DNA from: an uncultured Devosia sp.
GTDB lineage: Bacteria > Pseudomonadota > Alphaproteobacteria > Rhizobiales > Devosiaceae
Reading direction: 5' to 3'
Length of the DNA: 10,035 nt
NCBI GenBank assembly: GCA_913775215.1
Contig: CAJYKO010000077.1
Coordinates: 1 to 10,035, forward strand
Below, piece by piece: positions 6,375 to 10,035 of this stretch. The number at the start of each line of letters is the position of its first letter. Position 1 is the stretch's first letter. The translations under genes were made by a program, and so were the position numbers. The notes beneath the pieces were generated by a model. That model had not been told where the DNA came from and made no database searches. It saw only the letters and a program-made list of their open reading frames with translations.

Positions 6375-6454
6375 GCTAAAAAACGACGATAAGAACGCGG
6401 CGGATAGCCTCTTGTTCCAATAAAACCGTTGCCTTTTTGTACTCGTTTTTTAGC
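6375..6454. repeat. Perfect 12-bp inverted repeat between GNAT and uvrB
   Basis: GCTAAAAAACGA (6375-6386) is exactly the reverse complement of TCGTTTTTTAGC (6443-6454), with 56 nt between the arms. Each arm contains six A or T, so a transcript in either direction would carry a T6 run inside the distal arm. The right arm ends 44 nt before the uvrB ATG. It may be a leader structure, a paired operator or the ends of a small RNA. The rest of the 6231-6498 gap holds the GNAT leader hairpins, and I see no clear promoter boxes. Confidence 0.6.
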
Positions 6455-6498
6455 GCTCGCCTCTTCCCTTTGCGCATCAAGCTCTCCATATTCCTCGC

Positions 6499-9459
6499 AT
6501 GGCCAGATCACCCAAAAAACCCTCCGAAAGCTCCCCCTCCAATGGTTTTGAAGAGATGCCGCAGGCGTCCTTCGAAGGCGCTCCCCTCTCCGGCTCTGTT
6601 GCCGATTGGGTGAAGCAGCTGGAAGCGGAAGCCGAAGCGACCTCCGTCGAAACCCAGCGCGAAGTCGCCTCCAAGGCGGGCAAGCACCGCAAGAAGATCG
6701 AGATCGAAGCGCGCAAGGAAGCGGAAAAAGCAGCCGCAAAGGCCAGCAAGACGCCGACAGCCTCCAAGACCTCACGCGGCGTTTCCATCGGCGGCTCGTC
6801 CGATCCGAAGACCCGCGCCGCTGCTGGCCTCAATCCGGTCGCGGGCATGGACATATCGCTGGAAGATGCCGCATCCCTGGCGCCCGGTGCGGTAACAGCC
6901 ACGGTGGACGCACTCTCAAAGCTCATCGAAAGCGGCAACCCGCTCTTCAAGGATGGCAAGCTGTGGACGCCCCACCGGCCTGCGCGGCCGCCGAAGTCCG
7001 AGGGCGGCATCGCCATTGAAATGGTGACGGACTACAAGCCCTCCGGCGACCAGCCGACGGCGATTGCCGATCTGGTGGAAGGCATCAATTCCGGTGACCG
7101 ATCCCAGGTGCTTCTCGGCGTCACCGGCTCGGGCAAGACCTTTACCATGGCCAAGGTCATCGAGGCCACCAATCGCCCGGCGGTCATTCTGGCTCCTAAC
7201 AAGACGCTTGCTGCGCAGCTCTATTCCGAGTTCAAGAACTTCTTCCCCAACAACGCGGTCGAGTATTTCGTCTCCTATTACGACTACTACCAGCCGGAAG
7301 CCTATGTGCCGCGCTCGGATACCTTCATCGAGAAGGAATCCTCGATCAACGAGCAGATCGACCGGATGCGCCACGCCGCTACCCGCGCCATTCTGGAGCG
7401 TGACGACTGCATCATCATCGCCTCCGTCTCCTGCATTTACGGTATCGGCTCGGTGGAAACCTACACCGCCATGACCTTCCAGATGCAGGTGGGCGACAAG
7501 CTGGATCAACGCCAGTTGCTGGCTGACCTCGTGGCGCAGCAATACAAGCGGCGCGACATGGATTTTCAGCGCGGCTCCTTCCGCGTGCGCGGCGATACGA
7601 TCGAGCTTTTCCCGGCCCACTTGGAGGATGCTGCCTGGCGCATTTCCATGTGGGGAGACGAGATTGAGAGCATCACCGAATTCGACCCGCTGACTGGTCA
7701 GAAGACCGGCGATCTGCAATCGGTCAAGATCTACGCCAACTCGCACTATGTGACGCCGCGTCCGACGCTGAACGGCGCGATCAAGGCGATCAAGGAAGAG
7801 CTGAAACATCGTCTGGCGGAACTGGAAAAGGCTGGCCGCCTGCTGGAAGCCCAGCGCCTGGAGCAGCGCACCCGCTATGACATAGAAATGATGGAAGCCA
7901 CCGGCTCCTGCAACGGCATCGAAAACTATTCTCGCTACCTGACGGGGCGCACGCCCGGCGAGCCGCCGCCGACGCTGTTCGAATATATTCCGGACAACGC
8001 GCTGATCTTCATCGACGAATCCCACGTCACCATTCCGCAGATCGGCGGCATGTATCGCGGCGACTTTCGCCGTAAGGCAACGCTGGCCGAATATGGCTTC
8101 CGCCTGCCCTCGTGCATGGACAACCGCCCGCTGCGCTTCGAGGAGTGGGATGCCATGCGTCCGCAAACCGTGGCCGTGTCGGCGACACCCGGCGGCTGGG
8201 AAATGGAACAGGCGGGCGGTGTCTTCGCCGAACAAGTCATCCGCCCGACGGGCCTTATCGATCCGCCAGTGGAAGTGCGCTCCGCACGATCTCAGGTGGA
8301 CGACGTCCTGGGGGAAATCCGCGAGACCGCGGCCAAGGGCTATCGCACGCTCTGCACCGTGCTGACCAAGCGCATGGCCGAAGACCTGACAGAATATCTG
8401 CATGAACAGGGCGTTCGCGTGCGCTACATGCACTCGGACATCGACACGCTGGAGCGCATCGAAATCATTCGCGATCTGCGCCTTGGCGCTTTCGACGTGC
8501 TGGTGGGCATCAACCTGCTGCGCGAAGGTCTCGACATTCCCGAATGCGGCTTCGTCGCCATTCTGGATGCGGACAAGGAAGGCTTCCTGCGCTCCGAAAC
8601 CTCGCTCATCCAGACCATCGGTCGCGCTGCGCGTAACGTCGATGGCAAGGTCATCCTCTATGCGGATAAGGTGACGGGCTCCATGAAGCGGGCGATGGAG
8701 GAAACAACCCGCCGTCGCGAAAAGCAGATGGCCTATAATGAAGAACACGGCATCACGCCGGAATCGGTCAAGGCCAAGATCTCCGACATTCTTGATTCAG
8801 TTTATGAACGCGACCACGTAAGGGCCGATATTTCCGGCGTTTCCGGCAAGGGCTTTGCGGATGGCGGCCACCTTGTCGGCAACAATCTTCAGGCGCATCT
8901 CAACGCCATGGAAAAACAGATGCGCGACGCCGCAGCCGATCTCGACTTCGAAAAGGCTGCCCGCCTGCGCGACGAAATCAAGCGCCTCAAAGCCGTCGAG
9001 CTTGCGGCAATGGATGACCCGATCGCCAAGCAAGAGGCGTCGAATGCCGAAGGCGTACGGGGGAAAGACACCTCGGGCAAAGCCAGAAAGAGGGGACCGG
9101 AGGGGGACGCCAAGTCCTTAGACGCCAACGGCAAATCCCTGTTTGCCAAACCCTCGCTGGACGACATGGGCCCTGGCACCGACACGGCAAAGCCCCTCTT
9201 CCGCAAGAACACGCTGGACGAAATGACGGTTGGCCGCACGGAAAAACCCGTCCGCGGCGCAGCGCCGGAAAAGCCTGCGACCCAAACCGGCAAGCGCGTT
9301 TCTCCACTGCTGGAAGGCCTGCCGGAAGTCGCGCATGGCGGCAAGGACGATCCTCGTCCATTGAAGCGTGGCAAGGTTGGCGTCGGCTCCTATGAGGATC
9401 CCGGCGAACAGAAGCGCAAGGGTCGCACAAAAGGCAAGACGGGCCGTCCGGGACGATAG
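6499..9459 (+). CDS. uvrB: UvrABC excinuclease subunit B with long N- and C-terminal extensions
   Basis: UvrB is the damage-verifying helicase-like subunit of bacterial nucleotide excision repair. It is loaded by UvrA, opens the DNA at the lesion and recruits UvrC for incision. Visible motifs: core start VTDYKPSGDQPTAI (176-189), Walker A GVTGSGKT (207-214), the Tyr-rich beta-hairpin YYDYYQPEAYVPRSD (260-274) that inserts between strands, the Walker B/DEAD-type DESH (506-509), motif V region GINLLREGLDIPECG (670-684), motif VI QTIGRAARN (705-713), and the UVR domain for UvrC/UvrA contact (about 801-831). At 986 residues it is about 310 longer than E. coli UvrB (673). The excess is an acidic/Lys-Ala-rich N-terminal region (1 to about 172) and a basic disordered tail (about 838-986). 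The start at 6499 has no Shine-Dalgarno; upstream is pyrimidine-rich. MARSPKKPSE resembles the N-terminus I recall for rhizobial UvrB, so I keep it. No alphaproteobacterial SOS box was found upstream. Confidence 0.97.
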   Translation: MARSPKKPSESSPSNGFEEMPQASFEGAPLSGSVADWVKQLEAEAEATSVETQREVASKAGKHRKKIEIEARKEAEKAAAKASKTPTASKTSRGVSIGGSSDPKTRAAAGLNPVAGMDISLEDAASLAPGAVTATVDALSKLIESGNPLFKDGKLWTPHRPARPPKSEGGIAIEMVTDYKPSGDQPTAIADLVEGINSGDRSQVLLGVTGSGKTFTMAKVIEATNRPAVILAPNKTLAAQLYSEFKNFFPNNAVEYFVSYYDYYQPEAYVPRSDTFIEKESSINEQIDRMRHAATRAILERDDCIIIASVSCIYGIGSVETYTAMTFQMQVGDKLDQRQLLADLVAQQYKRRDMDFQRGSFRVRGDTIELFPAHLEDAAWRISMWGDEIESITEFDPLTGQKTGDLQSVKIYANSHYVTPRPTLNGAIKAIKEELKHRLAELEKAGRLLEAQRLEQRTRYDIEMMEATGSCNGIENYSRYLTGRTPGEPPPTLFEYIPDNALIFIDESHVTIPQIGGMYRGDFRRKATLAEYGFRLPSCMDNRPLRFEEWDAMRPQTVAVSATPGGWEMEQAGGVFAEQVIRPTGLIDPPVEVRSARSQVDDVLGEIRETAAKGYRTLCTVLTKRMAEDLTEYLHEQGVRVRYMHSDIDTLERIEIIRDLRLGAFDVLVGINLLREGLDIPECGFVAILDADKEGFLRSETSLIQTIGRAARNVDGKVILYADKVTGSMKRAMEETTRRREKQMAYNEEHGITPESVKAKISDILDSVYERDHVRADISGVSGKGFADGGHLVGNNLQAHLNAMEKQMRDAAADLDFEKAARLRDEIKRLKAVELAAMDDPIAKQEASNAEGVRGKDTSGKARKRGPEGDAKSLDANGKSLFAKPSLDDMGPGTDTAKPLFRKNTLDEMTVGRTEKPVRGAAPEKPATQTGKRVSPLLEGLPEVAHGGKDDPRPLKRGKVGVGSYEDPGEQKRKGRTKGKTGRPGR
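9136..9225 (+). repeat. Tandem short-motif repeat in the UvrB C-terminal tail
   Basis: Residues 880-890 (SLFAKPSLDDM) and 899-909 (PLFRKNTLDEM) share the pattern (S/P)LFxKxxLD(D/E)M and are separated by 8 residues. A looser copy, NPLFKDGKL, occurs in the N-terminal extension at 147-155 (bases about 6937-6963). Repeated short linear motifs in otherwise disordered tails are often docking sites; the partner here is unknown. Confidence 0.6.
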
Positions 9460-9495
9460 CCCGCGCGCAGACAAACGTCTCTCGGGAACATTCAG

Positions 9496-9522
9496 GCGCG
9501 CAACGACCTTGCCGTTGCGCGC
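9496..9522 (+). terminator. Strong GC-rich hairpin after uvrB
   Basis: GCGCGCAACG (9496-9505) and CGTTGCGCGC (9513-9522) form a perfect 10-bp stem around a 7-nt loop, 36 nt after the uvrB stop. It has the strength of a terminator stem but is followed by AATGAAAC rather than a T-run. Its 3' arm ends only 10 nt before the AAGGAG ribosome site of the esterase gene, so it may also act in that gene's leader. Confidence 0.6.
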
Positions 9523-9545
9523 AATGAAACGGAAGGAGAAGCGAT

Positions 9546-10035
9546 ATGCGGCTGCACACCCTGGCTCTTTCCGCCATCGCCCTCGTCTGCCTCACCTCGC
9601 CCGCCCTCTCCGGCACCCTCAGCGACGCAACGTTCCACAGCAATGCGCTAAACGCCGATGTGCCGGTGAAGATCTACCGCCCGGATGGCGGGCCCCCGGA
9701 CAACGGCTGGCCGGTTCTCTATCTGCTGCACGGCCATGATGGCGACCAGAACAGCTGGCGCGATCTTGGCAATATCGAAAAGACGCTGGACGGAATGATC
9801 GCCGCCGGCACGATACGCCCACTGGTCGTCGTCATGCCGGGCGTAAAGAACAGCTGGTATGTCGATTCCGCCGCCGTTGATGGCCCCGGCGATTACGAAA
9901 CCGCTCTCACCGGCGATCTGCGCGTCCATGTCGAAAGTAGGTTACCGGTGCGCAAGGACAGGCAAGGCCGCGCCATGGCCGGCCTTTCCATGGGTGGCTT
10001 CGGTGCGCTACATCTGGCCTATGCACATGAAGATC
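9546..10035 (+). CDS. Secreted alpha/beta-hydrolase esterase (esterase D/tributyrin esterase-like), 5' part
   Basis: The first 163 codons are present and the frame is open to the window edge. A Sec-type signal peptide is visible: MRLH, a hydrophobic core to about residue 16, then a likely cut near ALS-G (22/23). The mature domain shows LYLLHGHDGDQNSW (58-71), the oxyanion and substrate loop seen in putative esterases; VVVMPGVKNSWYVD (94-107); and GLSMGGFGALH (146-156), with S148 as nucleophile in a GxSxGG elbow. The Asp and His of the triad lie beyond the window. Family knowledge: such enzymes hydrolyse short-chain acyl esters or S-formylglutathione-like thioesters; the signal peptide argues for an envelope or extracellular ester substrate rather than the cytoplasmic formylglutathione role. 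AAGGAG at 9533-9538 with a 7-nt spacer fixes the start. It follows uvrB by 86 bp, with a strong hairpin between, so it may be transcribed separately. Confidence 0.88.
   Translation, partial: MRLHTLALSAIALVCLTSPALSGTLSDATFHSNALNADVPVKIYRPDGGPPDNGWPVLYLLHGHDGDQNSWRDLGNIEKTLDGMIAAGTIRPLVVVMPGVKNSWYVDSAAVDGPGDYETALTGDLRVHVESRLPVRKDRQGRAMAGLSMGGFGALHLAYAHED

Noticed and set aside
6252..6498. Alphaproteobacterial SOS (LexA) box upstream of uvrB
   Set aside because: I looked for GTTC-N7-GTTC or GAAC-N7-GAAC. Single GTTC and GAAC words occur, but no pair has the correct spacing.
6916..8748. A 610-codon open frame on the minus strand inside uvrB
   Set aside because: It is fully antisense to the clear UvrB frame, shows no recognisable domain, and is the kind of long shadow frame expected opposite a GC-rich gene.
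1..10035. Mobile elements, CRISPR arrays, tRNA or rRNA genes
   Set aside because: No transposase-like frame, regularly spaced repeat array, cloverleaf or rRNA sequence was found on reading through the window.

Overview
The window looks like chromosomal DNA of a Rhizobiaceae-type alphaproteobacterium (Agrobacterium/Rhizobium group). This rests on the moderately high GC content, the GC-rich wobble use, and a UvrB of 986 residues whose long N- and C-terminal extensions I associate with rhizobia. I could run no database search, so the taxonomic call is by recognition only.

Layout. (1) Bases 1-696, plus strand: the 3' end of a TrmH/SpoU-type rRNA 2'-O-methyltransferase (RlmB-like), then a complete YciA-type acyl-CoA thioesterase. 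(2) Bases 776-3532, minus strand: a tightly coupled two-gene operon, a DUF1800 protein followed by a Tat-signal DUF1501 protein. (3) Bases 3533-3707: a 175-bp divergent control region with several inverted repeats. (4) Bases 3708-5728, plus strand: a small Cys/His-containing membrane or exported protein resembling DUF2946, then a PepSY-type multi-pass membrane protein with a His/Met-rich loop. (5) Bases 5766-6230, minus strand: a GNAT acetyltransferase, convergent with the PepSY gene across a shared hairpin. (6) Bases 6231-6498: a structured divergent intergenic region with a perfect 12-bp inverted repeat. (7) Bases 6499-9459, plus strand: uvrB. (8) Bases 9546-10035, plus strand: the start of a secreted alpha/beta-hydrolase esterase, cut by the window end.

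The housekeeping genes (rRNA methylation, thioesterase, nucleotide excision repair) need little comment. The least understood part is the divergent block at 776-5728. DUF1501 and DUF1800 proteins often occur together, but I know of no settled function for the pair. Here DUF1800 has no visible export signal while its partner has a clean twin-arginine signal, which suggests but does not prove co-export. Across the shared promoter region lies a small Cys/His protein plus a PepSY membrane protein. The latter has a loop of clustered His and Met, and the DUF1800 protein carries its own Met-rich insertion. A metal-related (copper or iron) envelope function for the whole block is a testable inference, not an observation.
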